From: Brachionus rotundiformis
Lineage: Eukaryota; Rotifera; Eurotatoria; Ploima; Brachionidae
Reading direction: 5' to 3'
DNA length: 64,000 nucleotides
Assembly (NCBI GenBank): GCA_016802295.1
Contig: JAESIW010000137.1
Coordinates: 3,503,961 to 3,567,960 of the forward strand
Shown in pieces: positions 48,916-58,653 of this stretch. Position 1 is the first letter of the stretch; every line of letters starts with the position of its first letter. A model generated the notes under the pieces. That model worked only from the letters and a program-made list of their open reading frames with translations. It was not told where the DNA came from and ran no database searches. The position numbers were made by a program, and so were the translations under genes.

Positions 48916-51900
48916 ATGGAAAAGAAGCAAATTGAAGTCATAAACAACTTTATTGATTTCTCAAAATCGAACGAGTTCATCTCAAAAATTCAAAAAGATT
49001 TTAATGTAAATTAATATATTTTAATTTTTTGTTTAATTTAATGTTTTTTTTAAGAATTTAAAAGAGGTCACAAACGAGATTAGGTCACTGAACCTTAAGA
49101 CAAACTGCGAGGGAGAAAAAGAGGTCAACCGGAAGAAAAACAGATACCGGGACATACTTCCTTGTATGTTTTTTTTTGTATTATTTATTTGATTTGATTT
49201 ATGATTGATTGTTTTGCTTAGTGTCTGTTAGATAGTTTTAGGATAAGATTTGATAAATCAGCCCCAAAGCTAGCTTTTTTTTAGTACTGAAAAAAAATTT
49301 CTGGATTTTATAATTAGATTTTTTTCTGTTCATGATTAATCTAGACTCAGCTGGGGATTATAGCTTTCTATGATTATTTAATCTTTTCTGAATATTTGAG
49401 AAATAAAATATTTTTTATCTATTTTATTGAGTTTAATTGCATAACACTTAACCTAATTTTAAGATGATGAGTCCAGAGTTAAACTTGACTTGGTGAAATT
49501 GGACGAAAGCAACTATGAAGCTGGTAGTGATTACATTAATGCCAGTTTTATAACCAATGTTCTTGACGGCTACTACAAATACATAGCTGCACAAGGACCC
49601 AACAAAGATACGATTGTCGACTTCATTCGGATGCTTGTCCAGTTCAATGTAAAAATTGTCTTATGTGCTTGCAATGAATATGAAGGACAAAAAGTTTGTC
49701 AGTGTTAAACACCAGGACTTTTAATTAAATTTTATTTTAGCTCAAGTGTCACCGGTACTGGACAGACGATCAAAACGAAGCTTTCTGTATATATAAAAAT
49801 TACTATGTTACTTTGAAATCAAAGCCTATTGTTTTGGATGATTGTATAATAAGACAAATTAAAGTAATATATAATCCGAATTTCATGACCCAGGATTCGA
49901 ATTCTGCGTCCAATTTGGAAAGTAGCAACCGGTCCATTCTCGAGTACGAGTTTACTCAGTTTCATCTGATCAATTGGCCTGATCATGGTGTACCGAATAA
50001 TATCGAATCTATTATAAATATACTTGGAATAGTGAGGAAAAAGATGATAGAAAATAATAAGCTTTTGAACGAAAATTTTAATAAAATAAATGGTGGTCAA
50101 AATGGGAAAAATTTTAAAAAAATTCATTTTCCATTGAGAAATGACTTCTTGGTCGTGCATTGCAGTGCGGGATGTGGTCGGACTGGCACAATAATTGCAA
50201 TAGATCAACTTTGGGCAATGATTAATGAAACAGTAGGATAATTTTTATTATTTGATAGAATAGAATTAAGGATTTTAGTTACTTAATTATAGTAATAATT
50301 GTAGTAAATTTAACATTTAAAACGAATTTAAAATAATCATTTGTTAAAAATGGTCTAGGGAAAGATGAATCGGATTTATTTAATTAAAACTTCTCAAAGT
50401 TTCTTTAGAAAAATTAATGATAACAAACAAAAAAATTTTCTTAGTTAAAATATTTCTATCTTAGACAGACAGAAAATAAGCAAATTATTTTAGCAAAAAT
50501 AAATTTTTAGGCAGCCAAATGCTTCAGAGTTCTTTTAATTTAAATAAAAATTTTTACTATAAAAAGGAAAAAAATAGGATTTTAAATTTTTTAAAAATAT
50601 ATTATTTTGAAGTTTTTATAACTATAGTTTATTTGGATACATGTAATAAATTTTGTGTTGAAGTTTTGAATTTTTAAAATATGATTTTTAACAAATTAAT
50701 TATAAATTGATATTAATTAAAACAATTAATTAAATATTAATATTAAAATTAAATTGTATAAGGGAAATATATGTTTAGGCAATATAGTGGAGATTGAATT
50801 TTTTTACATAAAAAACTGACCTAGTTTTGTCACTAAATTATTAATTATTTTGAAAGATAATTCATTTATAAAACATTAAGATCCCTAAATATTCTCAAAA
50901 TCAATTTTTTTCCGATTAAATTATCTAATTTATTTCAAGAAATTGGATGAAAGCTTTTCATTATACGAAATTGCCAAAGCTCTTCGAGAACAAAGAATAG
51001 CTATGATACAAACACAAGTAGGATAATTTTGATTTAAATATTCTAATTGTTTTAACATTTTTTTCAAAGTCACAATATTTATTTTTTGCCAGAGCCACGG
51101 CATTATTGTTCGAAAAATACTTAAAGAGTTTAAGTAATAGAGTCGAAAAATATCCAAAGAACCCGGTCAAATCTCAAAATACCAATTGTACTTATTAATT
51201 TTTAAAAACGATTTAAAATTAATTTAAATTTTTTTATCTAAGCTAAAATTTCTGCTTCCCAAGTGGAAAACAAACCAACTATGGATATATCACCACCTGA
51301 CTCTAATAGCCAAATAAATCGCAAAAACTATCTGGACTCGAACAATAACGATTATAGTAGTCAAAACTTTAACAAATCAGTCCTAAAGAAGAACGAATTC
51401 ATAGAATCATCAAATTTAACACCGCCAAAATCTCCTAATAACAGATTAAAAAGCGCCAACATTACCAAAAGCCCGTTGACAAGTGTTAAACAAAAAATAA
51501 ATCGTCTTGTTCCAAACATGTTCCAAATATTCTCGCCAAACAGCACTCCAACAATCACAAATTACACTCAAAACTATGGTTCCAATGTTCAAACACCCAT
51601 ATCCCTATCATCCGTATCCTCATCTCCATCTCCGTTGTCTGTTTCGTCAAGTTCTTCCGCATCTTCAGCATCAAACGCAAAAAATTCAGCTACCAAAGTC
51701 ATACCACGATCAAATCTTGCCGAATCGTATGACGAATCGCCTAGTCTTTACATAAAACACAAGACCCAATCTAAAATAAGCACACCAACATCAACCATTT
51801 CTTATAATAACAAAAACAATGAGTCAACTAGCTTCTCAAGCAAGAGTTTATTTATGTCTAGCGATGCCAATCAGCAGCAATTAGTTGGTAACAGAGCTAG

Positions 51901-54105
51901 ATCAGCCAGTAGACTGACCAACAATGGAACGCCTATACTAATAAGTAACATAACGAGAAAATTGTCAAATACAAGTGAAAAATCAAGTGAATATGACCTA
52001 AGCCAACCGAATAGTGACAACACTGAGCTTTATTTAAATGACAAATCTATGAGCAAGAAAGAGCCTGGTAGCGGATGCGAATTTCTAACTCACAAATTGA
52101 ACTCTAACCGGCAACTACATATAGATCTACATTCGAACAACAATATACCAAAATCGGCCATTCAATACCATACAGAAGATACGGGACCTTTTGTGGACGG
52201 CTCAACATCAGTTCTTAACTTTAAACACATCGTAAATAGTGCCAAATTTTCATCAAGCAAAGAAATCGATTTGAGGCAATTAAATCAACCGATGAAGGCC
52301 GAGTTATACGATTCATTATCTCTGAAGCCCAGTGATAATCAAGAAAACAAACTTTCAGAGCAGTCAAGTGAGACACCCAAGCCTCCGGTCCGGACCAAAA
52401 TTCACCAAAAGCGTTTCAATATGAACGAGAATACACGAAATGCTATTTATAATATGATAGATAGGGATTTTAGTAATGAATCATGTCAAAATTCAGTAAA
52501 TGAACCAGCTACTAATCAAGGAGCGAACAAATATGTAGAGATAAGAGTTAACAAGTCGTCCAAATCCGGAGCCAATTTAGATTCTTATTCAGACAATTTT
52601 GCCACAAGAAATTACAGAAATGGAATTTTGTTGGACATTAATTCAAATTCTCATAAAGATTTTGAGCTGAAGGAAAATTTACAAGAGCAAAATAAGCCAG
52701 CACATTCGTTTTATGTAAGTAGAAAATATTTCTTAGTTTTTTCTAACTAAAATAAAATAAATGTTTATAAAAATTAATAAATTAAATTTTTTTTTTCTAA
52801 TTTAAGAGATTTAAATCATCTAAATACGACAGTAAGTCTTGATATGAATAATTTGTATTAGCACTTATTTTTCTATGTGTATAAATAATATAATTATATA
52901 ATAGATTTGTTATTTATTTGCTGTAAAATGCTTTTAACATTAGACAAAAAGCTATTTTTTAATTTAAATCAATTGAGCTATTCAATACAAAAATTTAACA
53001 TTTTAAAATGAATTCAAATTAATCAGTAGTTAAAAATAATTTAGGAACAGATCTGATTATTAAATTGAAATTGTTCCGCGTTTTATTGTGACAAATTAAT
53101 AATAACAAGCAAAAAAATTTTTAAAATAATATAATGCTATCTTAGAAAGACAGAAAATAAGCAAATTATCATAGCTAAAATACAATTTTAAGTAACCAAA
53201 TGCTTAAAAGCTCTTTTATTTCACAAATAAATATTTTTACAACATTTTTTTACTTTATTTGAAAAAATATTTTTAAAGCTCATACTAGTTTTTAGCTCTA
53301 TTAAACAGTTTAATAATGTTTAATGTCCTTAACCATCTTAGTAAAAGAAGTTTAATTAAAGCCTTTTTTTTAATAGGAACTGTAGTAATGCTACAATGAG
53401 TGATTAGTTTTATTTTTTGAAACCATATTTGAATAATGATTGTTTAAAATTATTTTTGTTCTTTAACTAAATTTTTAGACTTTAATGCTGATTGATTTAA
53501 TTTTTTTTGTTGAAAATCTTTTAAAAAAATTAAATAAAAATTGTGAATGGCAATAAATTCTGAAATTAGATATTAGTATAAAAGATAAAATTCATCATTT
53601 GATGTTCTATTTACTTTTACAAATTTAATTAAAATATTTAAAATGCATGTAAATGGTCTTTATAGATAGTTTAGATATAAAGAATTTAAATTATTTATTT
53701 AATTTTGTTTCCATTTTAGTTTTAACATTGCCAAATAAAAAATACAATCATTATGATAAAAACGAAAGCAAAAAAAGTGAAGACCAAGAATTGGGCTCAT
53801 TTCCGTTTAATTCAAATAGCATGGCGCAGTCAGCCAAAACCAAACTAAGACAAAATTCCAACTACACATTTAATAAAGATTTAAGTATTAATGTACAATA
53901 TGTGCCGAATAAAAATCACTATTATTATTTGATAAATAATTTAAAAAATCCTTTATCCAGTAAATTTAATAACCGCAAGTCGCTAAAGCTTGACCAGATA
54001 ACTAATGATTACTATGACAATAACTTTGGTTCGTCGAATGAAAATTACAACGATAATCGAAACAGTCAGAGCAAGCGAAGATCGACCCAAGTTTTTGATT
54101 TGTAA
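48916..54105 (+). CDS. PTPN12: PTP-PEST-type non-receptor tyrosine phosphatase
   Basis: Nine exons: 48916-49005, 49055-49163, 49464-49693, 49741-50232, 50940-51017, 51070-51187, 51264-52714, 52807-52831, 53720-54105; all phases agree, about 992 aa. The catalytic domain fills the first 330 residues: KKNRYRDILPYDESRVKL, DYINASFI, the WPD loop NWPDHGVP, the signature VHCSAGCGRTG with the catalytic Cys and Arg, and the Q-loop region (IAMIQTQSQYLFFARA). HCSAGCGRTG and the MEKKQIEVINNFI start point to the PTPN12/18/22 group. The C-terminal 600 residues are disordered and rich in Ser/Asn/Pro, including TPKPPVRTKIHQKRF. The family's C-terminal PSTPIP-binding motif is not visible; the protein ends RRSTQVFDL. 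Exon 8 is only 25 nt. Which of PTPN12, 18 or 22 it corresponds to is not decided. Confidence 0.9.
50310..50570. repeat. Intronic repeat, copy 1
   Basis: Lies in the 707-nt intron 4 of the phosphatase gene. It is clearly similar to 52990-53250 in the same order and orientation: matching blocks include AGACAGAAAATAAGCAAATTA, shortened here as GACAGAAAATAAGCAAATTA, then CCAAATGCTT and TCTTTTA. By eye it is roughly three-quarters identical. Confidence 0.75.
52990..53250. repeat. Intronic repeat, copy 2
   Basis: Lies in the 888-nt intron 8 of the same gene. It starts with an AATTTAACATTT-like block and ends near an AAATAAATATTTTTAC block, both present in copy 1. No terminal repeats or coding sense were seen. 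Confidence 0.75.
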
Positions 54106-55416
54106 ATTTTTTAGTATTAGTTAAAATATTTTGTGAAATTGGAAAATATTATACATAAATAAGCAAGATATATATTTAATTTATAATGTATTATCTAAGA
54201 TAAACGGATATATGCAAAGTTCTTATTCCCTATAAAGCTGAATTTGTCCGTTTGTTTTTTTTTGTGAATTTTTTTGTTTATATTCTAATTTTGACTAAAT
54301 TTGAAGCAAAATAAAAAGCTTCAAGCTTTATGAAAAATAAAACCAACAAGATTTTTATTTAGATGATTTTTATAAATCTGTATAAAAAAAACAATTTTAT
54401 TTTATTTTACCAGAATAAAATATTTTTATAAATTTGATTTTTGATAAAATTAACTTTCTTTTTATTTTTTTAAAGTAGATATGCCAATTATTGAATTAAA
54501 CGATTTTAAGGTATAATTTTATTTAAATAAAGATAATTTGCAGATAAAATTTTAATCATTAAAAAAAATAAGTGGTGCTCAAAAATTATAAGAGTTGTAA
54601 TAAAATAAACCTTAAGAACCTCAAAATAGCGAAAAATATAAAAAATGATCTTTTTTAAAAACGTCTAGTTAAACAGGGGAAAATCAACGAGTAAAGCCAA
54701 ATGATAATTTGCGTTTTGTTCAATTAAATAATTAAAAACTTTCTTAATAATTATTTCTAGAATTAGAGAAAATTTGCTACAAAAGTGTATGAGAATTAAA
54801 AATGAGTAAAGAGACGATGATACTTAGGTCAAGAGCGAAATGATAACTAAAGCTTTGTGAAAACATAACAAAACGAACTTAAAAAAATGCATAAAAAATA
54901 CTTTCATTAACTGAATTTAAGTTATTCAATTTTCATCAGACATTAAATCTTTGGAATATTAAATAAAAACTAAAATAGATATTAATTTATTTGTTTGAAA
55001 AAAGATTTTTAACATATCCAAGATAACAAAATAAACTTTAATTGTTTTAAATAAATAAAAATTATAACTCTTGAATAATTGAGCATTGTATTTCTGAAAA
55101 TGAAAAACATTTAATCAAAAGTAACTGATTATACTTTTAAATAATATAAACAAAAATAAAAATAAATATTTTTTTGCCATTTTTTTACTAATTTAAGATT
55201 AAATTGAAATTTTTAATTGCAAAAAACACAAAATTGCAGATAAGAATTGCAAAAAATGAAAATAGAAATTAAAAGGAAAAACTAAGTGCCTTTTTAAAGG
55301 GTAATAGCGTTAAGTAAAAAATTACAACGTATTAAAAAATTTTAAAGAAAAAAGATCATTAGATTTTTAAAATAAATTTAAATTTTTTGTTACCAGATTA
55401 AAAATCAATAAATATA
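54106..55416. other. Intergenic, AT-rich
   Basis: About 1.3 kb after the phosphatase stop. No gene, RNA or strong repeat recognised. Confidence 0.6.
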
Positions 55417-55895
55417 ATGCTTCAAAATAATATTGTTCCATATAATTCAGCATACAATACAGCCCAGTTTAATTACAACCAAAATTATCAGCTCCAAAAT
55501 AATATTGTTCCATATAATTATCATTTCCAAAATAATATTGTTCCATATAATTCAACATACAATACAGCCCAGTTTAATTACAACCAAAATTATCAGCTCC
55601 AAAATAATATTGTTCCATATAATTATCATTTCCAAAATAATATTGTTCCATATAATTATCAGCTCCAAAATAATATTGTTCCATATAATTCAACATACAA
55701 TACAGCCCAGTTTAATTACAACCAAAATTATCAGCTCCAAAATAATATTGTTCCATATAATTATCATTTCCAAAATAATATTGTTCCATATAATTCAACA
55801 TACAATACAGCCCAGTTTAATTACAACCAAAATTATCAGCTCCAAAATAATATTGTTCCATATAATTCAACATACAATACAGTCCAGTTTAATTC
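55417..55895 (+). repeat. Nested tandem repeat array
   Basis: DNA units starting CAAAATAATATTGTTCC recur nine times with spacings of about 30, 36 or 69-72 nt. Nearly all differences are single substitutions, such as GCA or ACA in the first spacer and GCC or GTC in the last. Confidence 0.92.
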
Positions 55896-55998
55896 AAAAA
55901 ATAATTGTTTTCATCTTTTTATTAAAAAACTTAAGCTCCTATTTGTTTATATATTACTTCCATTAAGTATTTCAATCATCGCTAATTTAATTATCTAA
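55417..55998 (+). CDS. Asn/Tyr/Gln tandem-repeat protein with hydrophobic C-terminal anchor
   Basis: An open frame of 193 aa. Residues 1 to about 155 are nine copies of QNNIVPYN joined by two spacer types: a long one (STYNTAQFNYNQNYQ) and a short one (YHF or YQ). The last copy ends in VQFNSKNNCFHLF. The basic stretch IKKLKLLFVY then leads into a 20-residue hydrophobic tail ending SIIANLII, as in tail-anchored proteins. There is no N-terminal signal peptide. Unit lengths are multiples of three, so the frame is preserved, and another frame is also open. The composition (Asn, Tyr, Gln, almost no charge) is prion-like or adhesive-like. I know no homologous family. DNA repeats are nearly identical, which suggests recent expansion. 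It could be a real membrane-tethered protein or a microsatellite-like array that happens to be open. Confidence 0.5.
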   Translation: MLQNNIVPYNSAYNTAQFNYNQNYQLQNNIVPYNYHFQNNIVPYNSTYNTAQFNYNQNYQLQNNIVPYNYHFQNNIVPYNYQLQNNIVPYNSTYNTAQFNYNQNYQLQNNIVPYNYHFQNNIVPYNSTYNTAQFNYNQNYQLQNNIVPYNSTYNTVQFNSKNNCFHLFIKKLKLLFVYILLPLSISIIANLII

Positions 55999-57064
55999 AT
56001 TTGCACCATAAAAGCTTATGAATATTCAACCTAATATTTTATCCAAATTTTCTAGTCATTTTATTATATTATTTTAAATTTTATTTCATAACAGTCGTTT
56101 ATTTATAATTTACCTCATAAGCCTAAAAATTTTTTAATAAAATATTAAAATAAAATGATAAAATATACTTATCTACTGAAAAAATATAATATCTTTATAG
56201 ATATGAATTGAATTTAGACAAAGTTGCTTTTTAAAAACATTGTCTCAAATATTTTTTGAGTTTTTTTTGTAAAAAATATCCCAATTTATAGTCTACTAAT
56301 ATGATATTTGATAATTGAACTTTTAAAGAACAAACAAAATTAGATGTGACATTAATTTTTTTAAATATTAGTACAAAAGTTTATTTTGACCATAATTCTA
56401 TTCATAAAGATTTTTTCCCTTTTCTTTGTTTATTTTTTTATACGCGTATTATTTAAATGGAAAATTAGGAAGAAATGCATTCTGAAACTTACAAACTAAA
56501 CGATAATATTTTTTGAATGAACTTTTAATTTTTATTTTTAACAAGTCAGAGAAGGAATTAACAGAATTATTAGATAATTTTAACAATCTTTGTAATGAAG
56601 GCAGAGCCGGTAGTGACTGTGCTCTGAACATAATGTACAAACCACAGTTACCATAGATGGGATCCTACTGTTTCTCATCTTCGCAAGTCTAGCTTGCTAG
56701 CTTGTTGTAACTTATATTATTATTATTATTATTATTTGATCAGTAACAAAACGAATTTCAATATACTATTCTTGCAAAATTTTTATCTTCCAAAATATTT
56801 ATTTAATTATTTTGAACAATTTCATTTAAACATTCAAAATAGAAACCAAAATTTGTTTAAAAATGCCATAAAATTATTTTTTGGTTTCGATTAAATGTGA
56901 TATTCGTCTTTACGAATCAAGGTAGAATAATGATTCTCGTTAAAACAGCCGCAAATAATAAATTTATAAATGTATATTGATAAATTACTATAAAAATATA
57001 AATCATCATAGGTTTTATTTAAATTAAAATTATAGAAAAAAATTAAGAGGTACACAAGCGAACA
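55999..57064. other. Intergenic, with possible retroelement tail
   Basis: About 1 kb before the GPCR stop codon. It contains a GC-richer segment at 56590-56700 and the hairpin plus ATT array at 56681-56738. No functional gene seen. Confidence 0.5.
56681..56738 (+). repeat. Hairpin plus ATT microsatellite
   Basis: GCAAGTCTAGCTTGC forms a stem, followed by TAGCTTGTTGTAACTTAT and at least seven ATT units. The layout matches 31928-31972 and suggests a shared retroelement 3' end. Confidence 0.5.
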
Positions 57065-58186
57065 TTAATTCTTAAACTTTGGCAATTTCGAATTTAAAAC
57101 TACCCAAAATCTTGAACAAGATTGTGAAAAAATTTTCTTAAATCTTTTATTGCTTTGATAATATAAAAAAAAATTTATTATATAACTCATATAAACTGCC
57201 AGAATAGAAACTTTCAATAAAATTAGATAATTCCCTCCATCTGCGTAATTGATCAATATATACTGGATGAAAAGTGGTATTCGTCCTACAACACAATTGA
57301 TACATGACACGCATACAACTATTGTTTGCCTTAGTTCGCTTTTTTTAATACGCTTTAAAGTATTGACAGCTTTTTTTTCGGTTTCTTTGGTCGATAAGGA
57401 CTTGGTATTTGTTTTTGATAGACTTTGCTGCTTAGGAGTTTCAATGTTCGAATTAGCTTGGATAAACACAATTTTTTTGGACAGATTACATTTTAAACGA
57501 TAAAAAATAAAAAAATTTAATAATATAGAGACAAATAAATTTAAGCCATCTCGAAAAAAAAACATAGACACTTCCAAAATAGACTTTAATTTACTTTTGG
57601 AAAATTCACTATTTTTGGTATAAAAACTTTTAGTTGTTTTATTTGATCCAATTTGCTGAATTTCCGTGCTGACTATTTCGAATACAAACACTTGGTAAAG
57701 ATAAAGTAGAGCACCAAGTAGATAAATTGCAATGTTTATAATTTTGTATGAATTGATAATGTGAGCTTTTTTTAGAAAATCTACTTTATTGCAAAGGATC
57801 ATTAGACAACAAAATGTTGATAAAATTCTATTTAAAATTATAGCTAATTCAAGTATACTGGACGCGTAAACAATTAAATAAATATAATATATTTGCGCAA
57901 AGAAAGTTTTAGATATTTTACATGTCCGGCAGTCAAAGATTGGTTTAAATGATGCATCTAGAAAGTCTAACAAAATAGCTAAATTTTCCATTCTAAGATA
58001 CTTGTAAAATAACTCTTTAAATTCAGAATTTGAAAAAACTATAAAACTATATAAATGAAGTATAAATCCACATACAGCCACTGAAGGAATAACATAAGCG
58101 AATATAATGTCATTTTTTTCCTCATGGTTGACCAAGGTTTTCTGTTCTGAACTCGTTAAATTTAGCATTTTTACAATTATTTTCAA
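57065..58186 (-). CDS. Orphan seven-transmembrane receptor (rhodopsin-like GPCR)
   Basis: A single exon encodes 373 aa. Seven hydrophobic stretches follow the GPCR plan: FAYVIPSVAVCGFILHLYSF (TM1), a segment near LAILLDFLDASF (TM2), FAQIYYIYLIVYASSILELA (TM3), IINIAIYLLGALLYLYQVFV (TM4), DGLNLFVSILLNFFIFYRL (TM5), TIVVCVSCINCVVGRIPLFI (TM6) and LLKVSILAVYMSYIINFFLY (TM7). The N-terminus carries an NLTSS glycosylation site and the third cytoplasmic loop is long and Lys-rich. TM7 has NFFLYY with a following RFKKIF helix 8, in place of the usual NPxxY. The DRY motif after TM3 is replaced by an NRILS-like sequence. This matches divergent peptide-receptor-like expansions in small invertebrates; the ligand is unknown. 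Neighbours give no functional hint. Confidence 0.8.
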   Translation of the reverse strand: MKIIVKMLNLTSSEQKTLVNHEEKNDIIFAYVIPSVAVCGFILHLYSFIVFSNSEFKELFYKYLRMENLAILLDFLDASFKPIFDCRTCKISKTFFAQIYYIYLIVYASSILELAIILNRILSTFCCLMILCNKVDFLKKAHIINSYKIINIAIYLLGALLYLYQVFVFEIVSTEIQQIGSNKTTKSFYTKNSEFSKSKLKSILEVSMFFFRDGLNLFVSILLNFFIFYRLKCNLSKKIVFIQANSNIETPKQQSLSKTNTKSLSTKETEKKAVNTLKRIKKSELRQTIVVCVSCINCVVGRIPLFIQYILINYADGGNYLILLKVSILAVYMSYIINFFLYYQSNKRFKKIFSQSCSRFWVVLNSKLPKFKN

Positions 58187-58653
58187 GTCTTAACACAAGT
58201 TAAATTATTTTTTAAAAAAATATTTCAAAATCATAAATTTAATTATTATATTTCTTTTTTTGCCATAAAATTATTATTTTCAATTTTAAGTTTTGTAATT
58301 AAATTTTAGTTAGAATTTCAAATTAAACAATCTTAAAAATGTTCTCATTTATAAATTTAAATTAAAATTTGGAAAATTTATTTAGTTTTCCTGACATTAA
58401 TCAAATTCTTTAATATTGGAAGTAATTATAAATTGAATAGAAATAAGGATTCTGTTATACTATATATATGTTTGTTAATTTAATTCTAAATAATTATTAA
58501 AAGTTTATATCTATAAAAAATTGAATCATTTATTAAAATAATTAAACCAACTATATAATTTATTTATTCAAATAAAATCATATTTTTTTAGCAAAAAAAA
58601 AACGAATAAAAATTTATTAAGAATTTTAATTTTAAATTTTTAACTTATATAGT
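58187..58653. other. Short intergenic region
   Basis: 467 bp of AT-rich sequence between the GPCR start and the end of the PAN-domain receptor gene. Nothing notable. Confidence 0.6.

Noticed and set aside
55433..55966. Second open frame (177 codons) across the tandem repeats
   Set aside because: Opens only because the repeat units are multiples of three; it yields Ile/His/Leu-rich sequence, whereas the other frame gives a clear octapeptide and a C-terminal anchor.
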